Of a stretch of DNA of 64,000 bases, positions 11,439 through 22,242 are shown in pieces. Position 1 is the first letter of the stretch, and each line of letters starts with the position of its first letter. The notes under the pieces are model-generated. The model was not told the DNA's origin. It made no database searches and saw nothing but the letters and a program-made list of their open reading frames with translations. Position numbers and translations under genes: made by a program. Source of the stretch: Coffea arabica (lineage: Eukaryota; Streptophyta; Magnoliopsida; Gentianales; Rubiaceae); contig NC_092323.1 in NCBI RefSeq assembly GCF_036785885.1, forward strand, positions 3,946,501 through 4,010,500. The letters are read 5' to 3'.

Positions 11439-12224
11439 ATGTGGAACTTTGCATCCAATTGTCTAGCTGGTAGGACTAAGAAAGATATCCTGAGGCCAGC
11501 TCAGGATGTAATGGATTCCTCAGATGATGACGCTTCTTCCATTACCAGCGGAGAGGAGGGATTGGAGTGCCCTATATGCTGGGAATCCTTCAATATAGTG
11601 GAAAATGTACCTTATGTCCTGTGGTGTGGCCATACACTTTGTAAAAACTGCATCCTAGGTCTACAATGGGCTGTTGTGAAATTCCCCCCTTTACCGATCC
11701 AGCTTCCTCTTTTTATATCATGCCCCTGGTGCAATCTCTTATCGCTTCGACTAGTTTACAAGGGAAACCTTAGGTTTCCTCGGAAAAACTTCTTTCTTCT
11801 CTGGATGCTTGAGAGTATGAATGGTGACCGAGTAAAGTCACGTTCTGCCTTTTGTGGGGATCAGCAGCAGGCATGGTCATCCGGTGGGAAAGCAACGGGA
11901 AACTCTAGCATCCGGAGGGCACATTACATGCATAACTCGGAGTCGTCAGGAACAAATCATAGTAATACTCGCACTAACAGTTATATTGCTGCAGAGAGAT
12001 TGTGTGCTTCATTGAAGAAGTCCTTGGTCTTCTTTGTTCATTTGACAGCCAAGTTTCCGCTGGTGGTCATCTTTCTTCTTATAACGTTATATGCAATACC
12101 TGCCAGTGCTGCCATCTTGGCCTTGTACGTACTCATTACTGTTCTGTTCGCTCTTCCATCCTTTCTGATCCTGTACTTTGCGTACCCAAGTTTGGATTGG
12201 CTGGTTCGGGAAATTATCACTTGA
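11439..12224 (+). CDS. RING-finger (C3HC4) membrane protein, probable E3 ubiquitin ligase
   Basis: A single coding exon gives 261 residues. An acidic serine-rich N-terminus (residues 25-40) precedes a RING finger with C44, C47, C63, H65, C68, C71, C95 and C98. The 23-residue gap before the last CxxC pair is longer than usual. The C-terminus (about 195-255) has two hydrophobic segments suited to a membrane hairpin. RING proteins recruit E2 enzymes, so ubiquitin ligation at a membrane is the likely role; the substrate is unknown. The start MWNFASN fits what I recall of plant homologues, which share the MWN start and the block after the RING (PRKNFFLLWMLESMNGD). The upstream leader contains an intron and three uORFs. 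Confidence 0.85.
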   Translation: MWNFASNCLAGRTKKDILRPAQDVMDSSDDDASSITSGEEGLECPICWESFNIVENVPYVLWCGHTLCKNCILGLQWAVVKFPPLPIQLPLFISCPWCNLLSLRLVYKGNLRFPRKNFFLLWMLESMNGDRVKSRSAFCGDQQQAWSSGGKATGNSSIRRAHYMHNSESSGTNHSNTRTNSYIAAERLCASLKKSLVFFVHLTAKFPLVVIFLLITLYAIPASAAILALYVLITVLFALPSFLILYFAYPSLDWLVREIIT

Positions 12225-12516
12225 CTTCGTGTGATATAAGCATTGAACCTTTTTGCTTCACAGGGTGGAAATTCTGTTAGTTTGACCCGTGTTCAATGTG
12301 TTAGTTTGGATTACTGTTAGTTATTGTGGTCCATGCCTAGCCTGTTGGCTTGGCAGTTCTGGTGTGGCAAGTGTTGTTCAATAGGCAGATTGGATCATGT
12401 TTTATTTTTCCAGTGGTCTGCTCTCTGGTAAGAATGTTTAAGAAAAAATTGTTGTATTACCTTTTTTTCTCGAATGGAAAGACTATTATAAATCTCATCC
12501 AAGACCAAGAGTAGTA

Positions 12517-12685
12517 GCAGCTCTCCCATTACCTTTCCCGTCGTCCCACATCGCTTCTAAGGTCTTCTAGGGTCGGGTAGTTAAGTCCCCAGGTTTGCCT
12601 CAAGAGTTGCCGGCTTTTGGGGTTAAATCTGGGATTAGGTTTAATTATCAGTTCTGAAAAAGTCTGACAAAAAAAAAAAAAAAAG
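12517..12685 (+). mobile_element. SINE-like retroposed sequence with poly(A) tail
   Basis: A 169-bp insert ends in a run of about 16 A and is bounded by perfect 14-bp direct repeats GACCAAGAGTAGTA at 12503-12516 and 12686-12699. The poly(A) tail and long target duplication show retroposition by LINE machinery. No clear pol III A box is seen, so it may be a 5'-truncated SINE or another small retrocopied RNA. It lies just downstream of the RING gene. Confidence 0.75.
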
Positions 12686-12699
12686 GACCAAGAGTAGTA

Positions 12700-13406
12700 A
12701 TTTCAAGAGTTGGGCAACTGCCCTCGGATCAGGAAAATCTCCTTCACGCCCAGTTTCATTACAGAGTTTGGTGGCAATTTTTGCCGAAAGGCAGCTAACA
12801 TTATTGCTGTTTCCAGTTGTTTTGATGTGGAATTAAGAAATTTTCTGGAGCCACTGCTTTAATTTGTGGATTTCTCTAATTCTATGCTAAACATCTTGTG
12901 GAGCCTCACTATTAATCCCTGTCTACCACCACTTGAATTTGGACCTTTTGTCCACCCTTCTTCCTTGGCCTCGTTCACTGTTTAAAGATTATCAGTGTTG
13001 GGACATTGGAGATGCAAGCCTTCCTAAGGCGACAATATGAAACGCGAATTCGAAAATCATAAATTCGTCATCTTTGATGCCTCAGGGCCGAGAATGGGCA
13101 AACCCGGGAAGCTATTCCGGGAAGTTCTTTTTAATTCGAGGCAGCTCTTATCGGCATTTTTTTTAAAAAAAGATTTCATCCACGAAAATCCTAAGGAATC
13201 CAATTGTATACTCTCAGCTTTGGATCGTCCACGTGTCACGAAATTAACCCAAGGCTTGTCCTGATTCAATTGCCCTCTGGCTGATACATAATCCTGAAAC
13301 TATGCGCTCTCGGCCACAATTTAGATTTGCAACTCCCTCACCTGAGCTGACGCCAATTTGGCACTAATTTGGGGAGTGGGAACCTGGGAGGAAATTTTAT
13401 TTGAAA
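12700..13406. other. Intergenic region upstream of the DUF4336 gene
   Basis: No gene is seen. It should contain the promoter and 5' UTR of the following gene. I identified no convincing TATA box or other site. Confidence 0.3.
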
Positions 13407-16298
13407 ATGGTGGCAGGCATCAATTTGACCTCGCCGAAGTCCACTTTATTGCCAAATCATTCGTCTTTAGGAGAATCAAACGCTACTACTGCTTTCCTTG
13501 GTGGGTCACCTTTAAATGGTTTATCTTTTCAATTAAAACCCAAAGTAATCAAGAATGTCAATTTGATAGTTGCTTCCGGAAAAGCCATCGGCAGCAGCAG
13601 CAGCACGAGTGGTAGCAGTGGCGGAAGGTTCTACTTCAATATCACTGGGTTTCCTTTCCCTCTTGGTCCTTTCCTGAACAGGCGGACAATCAGAACTGAG
13701 GTTAGTAATTTGCGCCCTCGTTTTTTCAGTCCTGGCTCTTGACCTTTCTGCATCAGAGCAATAATCCTGTCTAGTTGAATTTCTGCTTTGCTGCCGTTTT
13801 TCTTGTGGGTTAGTTTCGTGAGTCCTGTGCATATACTGTCCATCGATCATCCAATGAAAGGTTTTGATTCAAGAATCAAGTGAGGCAGTTAGTTTTTTTT
13901 AAAAAAAAAAAATTTCTACTTTAAGACGAGTATTGCCTCAAAAACTAAATATTATTACTACCACTGGACTCAAAAATCTAGTTTGTACAACGTGAATGCC
14001 CAAATTAGGAAACTTCTGTAGCTCAGCTGTTTCCACTTACTTGAAAAAAGTTTGATCCACATCTACCTTTTGTCCTTGCCTCCTTGGGGGATAAATATAT
14101 TGGTCATGAATCACGTATTATTTTCATCTCTAGCATTGTGTGAATTGCACTTTTACGAAGAATGGTGGAATGGGCGAGATTCTGAATTCTAACTGTTGTT
14201 ATCAGTAAATTCACAGGCCGTAAAAGACTCCATATGGCTATTCGAACAAGAGCAAGCACTGGGTTTCAGCAGCGTCTCGACAAACATCAGGATGACTGTG
14301 ATCAAACTTAAGTCTGGCGGGTTGTGGGTTCATGCACCAATTGCTCCAACCAAGGAATGCATCGAGGTATTTAATGTACCAATTTAACTTGTTTAATATA
14401 TATTTTGGAGAAATTACCTTCGCTTTTCATATCTGAATATCTTATAGGACTCCTTCCAATATTGGGTTCAACATGGAAGGTTCTCTATTTTACTCTCATA
14501 TTCATTCTAGTGCTTAGGGTTGCAAGCGAGTTCAGTTTCATGAGGTTATGGCGCGCTTTGACAAACTGCAATTTTTGTGAACTTCTTGTGTAGAAATTTA
14601 TGTCAAATAAACCAATTAGGTTGTGATACTACTATTGTACTGGAATTTTGAATTTGTAGGTCATTGTGGCTTCTCAACCTGCACACATTGTTTTTTTTTT
14701 TTTGCAAACATTTGCATCTCTTATCGATATGTGTCATTTAATTGTTATCCATTCATGCTATTGCTTTTTCCAGCTTGTGAAAGAGTTAGGAGCTCCAGTG
14801 GAATATATTGTTCTGCCTACATTTGCATACGAGCATAAAATATTTGTCGGTCCATTTTCCAGAAAATTCCCTCGGGCTCAGGTTTGGGTGGCACCAAGGC
14901 AGTGGAGTTGGCCTTTGAACTTGCCACTTGAATTCTTCGGAATTTTTCGAGCCAAAACATTGAAAGATGACGACACATCAACACCATGGGCTGATGAAAT
15001 TGAACAGAAAGTTCTCAGCTGTCCTGAAGTTGGTATTATAATGTTCCCTGCATTGAGCTTTACTGTTATATCACCACTCATTGTCTCAGATGCGTTCTTG
15101 TCAATCTTTCCAGGAATTGGACCATACGTGGAGGTGGCATTCTATCACAAACGTTCAAGGACACTACTAGTAACAGATGCTGTAATATTTGTCCCCAGGC
15201 AACCTCCAGAGTGTATTAGCAAAGAGTCCTTGTTAGCGTCTGCGAAAAATGGTCTGGCTGTTAAAGTCCTTAGCAAGGGAAAGGAAGTACCTAATGAACC
15301 AGTAGTTGATGACAACAAGAACCGACAAAAAGGTTAGTTCTCTATATCACTTCAAGCGGCACTTACTGCTTCTGAAATCAAATGCAGTAACATCCAGAAA
15401 GTTAGATGTAAATATTTCCTCTTTCGGAAGATTGAATTCGATCATTCTTTTGATACAGGATGGGAAAGAATGGTTCTCCAAATTTTGTTTCTTGGTCCTT
15501 CTAACCTTTTGGAGCCCAATGCTAGCTTTGCACAAATGTCACAAAAGTTGATTGTTTCGCCCATTGTGAAGACATTAGTCTTCAGTAAGGTTCCTGAAAA
15601 GGCAAGTAGCAAATTCAGTGCAGAGTTGCATTAATAGTATTTGGTATATTTAGAGCTACGTCATTATATCTTGGGTTACAACCTCTTGCCTGCTATATTT
15701 GGTACATCTACCTCTGGCTTTGCTGTAGATGTAGCTCATGATACACTGCGAGTCGGTTACTTGATTTAAGGTACCGGGCTCTTTGCGCTAGAGTTTATTG
15801 CCACTATAGCAATGCCTTTAGTTTTTTTTTTTTTTTTTGACGCTACGAGTTTTGGCCACGAATGGAAACTACCCAGACAGAGTTTAACCTTTTCATATAT
15901 GGATTTGAAAAGTATTTTTGCTTAACCTGCAGGATCACGGCATATCATGTAGTTCAAAATGTTATGGCTTAACATTGCATGTTTCTTGTAAATAGGTCAG
16001 AGATTGGATTGATAGCATAGTCCGTGATTGGAGGTTCAAGAGAATAATCCCTGCTCACTTCGCTGCTCCAATAAATGCAAGCAGGTCAGATTTCTTGGCG
16101 GCATTTGCGTTTTTGGATGACCTATTGGGCGAGCAGTATGTTACTCGACCTTCTCTCTCCCTTCTATTCACATCACTCCTGGGAAAGGCTGCAAGTTACT
16201 TTCCTCCTGATGACATGAGGACTCTGTCTTCCCTGGATGAGTTCCTAGTCTCAGTGGGAGTGGTGAAGAAGACAGTCTCTGGTCGGAAAAGAAGATGA
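13407..16298 (+). CDS. DUF4336-domain protein, probably plastid-targeted (6 exons)
   Basis: The exons are 13407-13700, 14217-14366, 14774-15032, 15114-15332, 15459-15601 and 15996-16298, giving 455 residues with the frame kept across all joins. Residues 1 to about 75 are rich in Ser/Thr/Asn and poor in acids, like a chloroplast transit peptide. The rest matches what I recall of the plant DUF4336 family (conserved LWVHAPIAPT, EYIVLPTFAYEHKIFVGPFS, RWFKRIIPAHF-like segments). DUF4336 proteins are thought to resemble metallo-beta-lactamase-fold proteins; no function is established that I know of. Intron 5 (15602-15995) has a GC donor (AAAAG|GCAAGT). Intron 3 (15033-15113) is only 81 nt and contains no in-frame stop. 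The upstream TTG at 13401 is not a likely start. Confidence 0.85.
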
Positions 16299-16892
16299 AA
16301 GCATGAAGCCCAAGGTTTCTGGTAAATTTTATAGGTTATGTACTTCTAGGCGGGATTAAAGCGCCCATCTACAGGATAAATGCTTTAGTACTCTTTCTTT
16401 TAACTTTACGAAAAGCAAGTCAAATATATAGCGGATTTTGAGTGCAAGTACTGGATATTGGGAGTATACGTGAATAAATTTATCAAGAAAGTTGATTGTT
16501 CTGCTAACTGAAAATAATAAATTGTCCAAAGCGGCCGTCTCTGGAAATCGATTTGGCTTCTCTATCACCGGACTATTTACTCTTTAGTGTTTGGTTGGAG
16601 CAAGGTCGCTATCCCGGACCTGCTAATCTCTCCCACCTAAAACATATATAGACTCATGATGTTATTGTGGCCCGGCAGCAGCCCCATTATGTTATGTTTT
16701 TATGACCGTTTTTCCTGATGTTAATTTGACATGCCAAAGAGATGATCAGCTGGGTCTAAGTATGGTGGAGAATGTGCGTTTGGTGTGGGGCGTAAAGAGC
16801 TGGTAGAACAAGAGAATCCGAGGTTTCTTACTGGCAGTGGTAGACTCCTGCATTATTAATTCACAAAGAGAGATGGATTATGTTTGCTCCCA
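16299..16892. other. 3' flank of the DUF4336 gene
   Basis: Likely 3' UTR followed by intergenic DNA. An AATAAA-like site lies near 16473 and another near 16514. No gene is seen. Confidence 0.35.
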
Positions 16893-17030
16893 TTTTGGAT
16901 TTTTTTTTTCTTGAAATTTTTGTAGAAAAAGTGTATTATAATGATTTGATATATGTAAAATAGAAAAAATAATTAAAAAGTATATTCACGAAACACGTAG
17001 AAATTTTCCCTTGAAAAATTGCCTGTCTTA
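16893..17030. mobile_element. Small MITE, TTTGGATTGC family
   Basis: It starts TTTTGGATTTTTTTTTTC, carries the family core (ATAATGATTTGATATATGTA, then TATATTCACGAAACACG) and ends AAATTTTCCCTTGAAAAATTGC. The order of blocks matches the 6052-6194 copy, but the termini are eroded. Confidence 0.55.
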
Positions 17031-17516
17031 AAGCGGAATAAAAGCGTCGGCAACCTTCATGTCTTGCCTGCTTAATTGCCTGTCTTGTGTCTTTTTCTTT
17101 TCTTTATGACAGACATCTGTGGGATCAACTTATTTTCTACTACTTGCCTCTTCTTGATGATTGCACCCTGCCTTGTGTCAGGGAAAGACCCTTAAATGTC
17201 TACTAGTTAAGCAATCTCACAGAAAAGAAAAATTGTGATGATGCCTTCTATTCTTCTGCTACTAATTAAGCAATTTAACAAAAGTGAGGAACGTTAGAAT
17301 GGTGGGAGCACAGGGGCTCCCTCGATGTCTTAGTAAAATAATATTAATATTGTGGTCATTTTCTCGTTTCTTGCTTTCTTTTCACTCAACTTTTCTCCGT
17401 GCATGTGGAAGGTAAGAAAGCAAGTCGGCAAAGGTTGTGGGGCTGCTCCTTTTTCTTTTAGAGGTTCGGAAATTTGGGAGGTGGGAATTGCACCATCAAG
17501 CATGTTAAAAGTGAGC

Positions 17517-17746
17517 CCCATCGGGCCTTTGGCCTGGTGGTCACCGCACAAGACTTAAGTCTCGGTGATATGGGAGATCAAGGGTTGAACTCTTGGCTTT
17601 CATCAATTTATCATTATATATGGCGGTCTTAATTGGCCATCTTAGATGGAATCTCTATTCACATCGAGTCATTCTTCTCTCTTCCTCTAGATTAGGCTAG
17701 ATTAGGTTATACGAATTCTATTGTTGCGACAAAAAAAAAATATATA
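17517..17746 (+). mobile_element. tRNA-derived SINE
   Basis: A 230-bp element with a pol III-like A box (TGGCCTGGTGG, 17530-17540) and B box (GGTTGAACTC, 17583-17592) about 50 nt apart, ending in an A/AT-rich tail (about 17731-17746). It is flanked by TTAAAAGTGAGC (17505-17516) and TTAAAAGTAAGC (17747-17758), a 12-bp target duplication with one difference. The start GGGCCTTTGGCCTGGTGG resembles the AU-type SINEs of asterids and other plants. Confidence 0.85.
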
Positions 17747-17879
17747 TTAAAAGTAAGCAGAGGAGGAAGAATGGTTAGAAAAGGAACTTCTTAATCATCA
17801 TTTTCATCTTCGTGCTGAAATGTGTCATAAGATTAATTTTGTCTAGTTCTGTGGTGCAGGACAGGAGTGCTACGTAAAA

Positions 17880-18036
17880 ATTTTGCGTAAATTTATATAC
17901 ACTGTCAATGTATATATCATCATGATTGGATGGATGACATGTGAACAAAATTTTAATTTCAAATTCAAATTTTATACATGTGTTATATATCTAACGGTGA
18001 CAATGTATACACTGTCAGTGTATACAAGATTAATCC
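17880..18036. mobile_element. MITE with TATACACTGTCAGTGTATA ends, copy 1
   Basis: The ends are inverted: TATATACACTGTCAATGTATATA near 17893 and GTATACACTGTCAGTGTATAC near 18005. Each end is itself nearly palindromic. The interior holds GACATGTGAACAAAATTTTA and TCAAATTCAAATTTTA. Related copies lie at 58908-59058 and 63710-63859. Confidence 0.65.
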
Positions 18037-18702
18037 AAAATCTTATGATGCATTAAATTCATTTTTGATTGTCTTAAATTTTCTACCATGTTTGAGTCTT
18101 AGGGACAACATATACTGATAATAGAGCTATTTAACCTAAAAATGAACAAGATGTATCGAGATATTCATTCGCCTACATAATTAATGTGATGGTCAACTTC
18201 TCTAAAGGGAGTTGGTTTTGAGCACTGGTTCAAACGTTATTTTTCCAGCCAGTGTCCATGTACATACTAATCTACCAATCCAACGTGCGTCCATATGCAT
18301 ACTTGAGTATTGGATTAAGCGGTGTTTTCCTAACTTGTGTCCTATCTAAATTTTAGCTAATCTGGTGTATATATACTTATATATATAATTGTTTGCCTTC
18401 CAAACTATTTTCATCTAAAATATTTTTATATTTTCAGTAAACACATTTTAAATCACTTTTTTAACTTACGCGTGTCAAATCACTAAAAAAAAAACTCTAG
18501 GACCTTATTTTCCAAAATAAATTCTCTATTTCCCATCTGCTATTACATTCTATAACCCTTTTAATAAAATATCCATTGTTTTTTACGTTTCTTTATTCTA
18601 TATCGCTTTTAATAAATAATCTATTAAGGAAAGGTAAGACAGATTTTGCCGTCATTATCAAGTGTCAGCTTGCGCAATATGTCCTCATCCTGTCCTTTCC
18701 AT
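18037..18702. other. Intergenic DNA upstream of the calmodulin-binding protein gene
   Basis: AT-rich, with no recognised gene. It presumably includes the distal promoter of the following gene. Confidence 0.3.
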
Positions 18703-20262
18703 CACACACAAACACACACACTCTCACTCTCTCTCTCTCTCTCTCTCTAAGATGCGGTAACAAACGCGCAAATTCACGCACGCCAAAAGCCCAACAGCCA
18801 AAAACCCAGAAGAAGAAAACATAAAAAATGAAGAATCAGTAAATACGGAAAAAAGTGGTTGCTTGCACGACCCTTGAAGCTAAAAGCCTACAAAAGGAGG
18901 TGGGCTTTTTCTTCTTCTCCTCCCTCTCGTATTCCTTTTCTGGTTGAATTTTTTTACTTTGGCTTCGTTGTTAAGCAGAATACGAAAACAGAAGAATAAG
19001 AAAAAAGCACAGAGGTACGCGTATCTTATGGTTTTGATCATCCTTTGTTAACTGTACCATTGAAGGAGCTGTTTGCTCTCGTGAATTTCCATATGCGTTG
19101 CGTTTTTTCCTGCTTCCGAGTTTTGGGAAACGGGTTGGTGAAAAAAATCGAATGCCCTTGTGATCTTTGATGATTGATAGACGGCCCTGTTTGAGATTGT
19201 TCTGCGGATTTTGTGCTTCGTTTTCCTTGATTCGTGTGTTTAGCTGTTGATGTTTTGCTTGTGTTTATTTGCATTTGGGCTCCTGTTAGAACCTTGCTTC
19301 GAATTCAATTCATCCATAATCAGGGGAGTATAACTGGTATGGGGGGTTTTTGTAATTCTTATTCCTCTTTTTTTTTTCCCCTTTTGAATTGGATTTGTGA
19401 TTGGTTTGTAATTTGTGATGATTAATAGTGGCAGAAAAGATAAAGGGAAAAGTATGATACGATCATGGGGCGCACGGACAATAATCGATGTTTGTTTTGT
19501 TCAAAGCGAGCTGCTTATTTTGTATGGTCTTGTATTGAAATCTTTGATTATACGTTGCTTATGAAGTTTTGCTTGATCTGGTTGTCAGTTTTCAAGAATT
19601 TTTTATACAAAAATGAAATCTTCTCCGTTGTTTAGCTAGTGCTATTTTCCTTAAAAGGGAAAAAATGTTGTGACAGGTACTCGTCATCTAAACTCACCTA
19701 CTTTGAGACTTGAGAGTTGATAATAATAGTTGACCTTGTAGATAAAGATTGTTGAACGGCATTAAATTTATTCTGGAATTGCGTTGTTTGCTTGCGAAGG
19801 TAGAAGTTCTGTTTCCTTCTCTCACTCTTTTCTAAACTTTGCTTCTGTCATAGAGAGAAGAATATTTGCGTGACAATAATGGGGAAGGTAAGAATATATA
19901 ATTGCTTGTTTCGCAATTAGATGTGTTACTAGGCTTCTGATCTATGTGATCGTTTTAGCAGCAAAAGCATCATTTTCAAATTTGCATTTTGTTTGTCTGA
20001 CCCACTATATTGCGGGGATTCTAATTTCTCAGTTTTCTACGTTCCCTACTTATAAGATTCTAAAAATTTGAAGTATTTTAAAGCCTTTGGCTGAGGATTG
20101 GGATAATAATAGTAATTACGTTTGCTTCCAGTTGATCCTCGTGGAAATCGTACGATGCTTCAAACTATTTTTAATTCGGTAGATTTTTAACATTTTGTAT
20201 GATATTCACATATGTTTTCTTCTATTTGAAGGGTTGCCAGTTTTCAGAACTTTGGTTGTTTG
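18703..20262 (+). promoter_or_regulatory. CA/CT repeat, 5' UTR and long leader intron of the calmodulin-binding protein gene
   Basis: A CA tract followed by a CT tract (18703-18748) resembles the pyrimidine-rich patches common near plant transcription starts. A donor GAG|GTACGC at 19015 and acceptor-like AG sites at 20231-20246 indicate a leader intron of about 1.2 kb. A possible extra leader exon ends near 19887 (AAG|GTAAGA). Exact boundaries need transcripts. Confidence 0.45.
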
Positions 20263-22242
20263 ATGGCTGAGGAGATTGTCAATTCACTGGTTGCCTCTGA
20301 AATAAGTGAATCAGATGACATTAGTTCACACAAAAGCTCCATAAGTAAACCAAGTTCACCAGATAATGCAGGCAGCATTCTTCCCAGCATTAACAGAACA
20401 TCTCCTGATTCATGCCCTGATTTCAATGATTCAAGAAGAAATTCTACTGGAAAACGAAGCAATACAAAAGTTGTTCCACATTATCTCAGAGCTTCAACAG
20501 GTTCTTGTCATGATTTCTGTAAATATGGCCACAAACATGCTTTTGAAGAGAAGGAAATGCATCCTTTTCGGAAAGGAATTATAAGAACTCCAATTGAAAA
20601 GCAGAATTCTGCACTTACTGCATCTTTGGTGGAGAGAAAGAAGGTGACTGTAATGAGGAGAATGGTTTCCCCTGGCATGAAATTCCATTCTTCAAGACAC
20701 GGATCTTCACCTGGTCCAATCAACTTGGCAGATCGTCCTACAATGATCAAGCAGCTACCGGCTAAGAAAGTTGAAGTGTCTCCAAAATGTGACCCATTAC
20801 CTCAACACAAGGAGTCAAAATCTGAGAAGAGGATGAACAATTTTTCCAGCAAGCATCCTCCTTTGCAGCCTCCCCCAACTAAACAATTCTCTTCTTTTCG
20901 GACACTAAAATCTGCTAAACAGGTGGTAAAAGATGAAAAGCCTATGAGTAACTTTTCACTGCAGTCATCTCCTTCTGTGGGGCCACGGCCATCTGCTAAG
21001 AATGCAGAAAAAGCTGAAAAGTTGAGGAATAATTTGTCAGAGAAATCTTCACCTTCTGTAGGGGAACAGCAACCAGTATCAAAATCATCTTCATGTTTTC
21101 ACCCTCCAGCGAGTGTCAAAGGGAGAGACAAAAGAAAAGATGATATGAAGGCAAGCAGAAACCTGGTGGTAACAAAAGTATCTGCAAAGAAAGTATTTGA
21201 AGCCCCCACTGCTTTGTTATCTCCTAAGCCTTCCATGAATATAGATGTAGCCATGAAAGCAAAGAAAAATAGAACTTTAAAAGTAGTCTGTCCTCTGAAG
21301 GATCAAAACAGGGTACAGGGGGAGGAGATGGAAAAGAACAATGATGAGATTGTCTCTGAGAAGACTTTGCATGTTATTGTGGAAGAAAAAAAGAATCACA
21401 TGGCAGAATTCACTGAAAACAGTGATGTAGTACCATCATTTGCACTCCAGTCAGTTCCATCACCCAAGTCTCTGTCTCGATCCCCATCTCCATCTTTGTC
21501 ATCTCATGAAAGAAGAGGAGGTGTTGATGGTGGTTGTAGTGGCGATGGTGATGGTAATGGTGATAGTGAATCTTTGTCATCTCATGAAAGAAGAGGAGAA
21601 AATGATGATGGTGATGGTGATGGTGATAGTGTTGAAGAAGAAGAAGAAGGAGGAGGAGGAGGAGAATTTGGAACTTATGATGATGATGATGATGAAGGGG
21701 AGGACGTAGAGGAAGGAAATGGATATGCATGTGAAACAACTGGGAAGTTCTGTAACAAAAATGATATGGCAAAGCATAATGGAGGAGAAGCTGGAGAAGG
21801 AAATCTTAGGAAGACTCTGAGGAAAGGTGTTGTGTTTTCAGAATCTAAAGATCCTAGACCAGTGAAACTAAAGTTTAAGAGAGGTAAGGTTGTGGATCTT
21901 CAATCTGAAAATAATGGTGGTCCTAGGAGGCTGCGATTTCGCCGGCCGAGAGTAATGGAAGAAAAACATGATCTGAAGGGTGAACTGCGGAGGAGGAATT
22001 TCAAGAAGAAAGAACCTGATGGTGATGGAAATGGTAGTAAACCCAGAAATGAAAACGTTGTTTTGAAGCACCAAGATATGCAGGGAAGGAAAGATGCTCA
22101 AGGTTTGTTCAATAATGTTATTGAAGAAACAGCTAACAAGCTTGTTGAGAGCAGGAAAAGTAAAGTTAAAGCCTTGGTTGGTGCTTTTGAAACGGTTATC
22201 TCTTTGCAAGATACTAAACCTTCCCCGCAAACCGTCAGTTGA
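20263..22242 (+). CDS. Plant calmodulin-binding-domain protein
   Basis: One coding exon gives 659 residues. The real start is ATG 20263; the frame extends one codon upstream only through TTG. The N-terminal two thirds is low-complexity, Ser/Lys/Pro-rich and basic, probably disordered. Residues about 400-490 are strongly acidic and contain a repeated SLSSHERRG block. The last 130 residues match the plant CaM_binding family: DPRPVKLKFKRGKV, PRRLRFRRPRV, then the amphipathic LFNNVIEETANKLVESRKSKVKALVGAFETVI. This C-terminal helix binds Ca2+/calmodulin in relatives such as potato PCBP, so a role in calcium signalling is inferred. Arabidopsis relatives, from memory, include AT5G15430 and AT5G39380. 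Confidence 0.85.
   Translation: MAEEIVNSLVASEISESDDISSHKSSISKPSSPDNAGSILPSINRTSPDSCPDFNDSRRNSTGKRSNTKVVPHYLRASTGSCHDFCKYGHKHAFEEKEMHPFRKGIIRTPIEKQNSALTASLVERKKVTVMRRMVSPGMKFHSSRHGSSPGPINLADRPTMIKQLPAKKVEVSPKCDPLPQHKESKSEKRMNNFSSKHPPLQPPPTKQFSSFRTLKSAKQVVKDEKPMSNFSLQSSPSVGPRPSAKNAEKAEKLRNNLSEKSSPSVGEQQPVSKSSSCFHPPASVKGRDKRKDDMKASRNLVVTKVSAKKVFEAPTALLSPKPSMNIDVAMKAKKNRTLKVVCPLKDQNRVQGEEMEKNNDEIVSEKTLHVIVEEKKNHMAEFTENSDVVPSFALQSVPSPKSLSRSPSPSLSSHERRGGVDGGCSGDGDGNGDSESLSSHERRGENDDGDGDGDSVEEEEEGGGGGEFGTYDDDDDEGEDVEEGNGYACETTGKFCNKNDMAKHNGGEAGEGNLRKTLRKGVVFSESKDPRPVKLKFKRGKVVDLQSENNGGPRRLRFRRPRVMEEKHDLKGELRRRNFKKKEPDGDGNGSKPRNENVVLKHQDMQGRKDAQGLFNNVIEETANKLVESRKSKVKALVGAFETVISLQDTKPSPQTVS
21493..21598 (+). 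repeat. In-frame coding repeat with acidic codon runs
   Basis: A 28-bp sequence beginning TCTTTGTCATCTCATGAAAG occurs at 21493-21520 and again, unchanged, at 21571-21598. The 78-bp period keeps the frame. It is followed by GATGGT, GAAGAAGAA, GGAGGA and GATGAT runs to about 21720. Confidence 0.8.

Noticed and set aside
21410-21772. His/Met-rich open frames overlapping the acidic tract
   Set aside because: They are other-frame readings of the GAT/GAA codon runs of the real gene.
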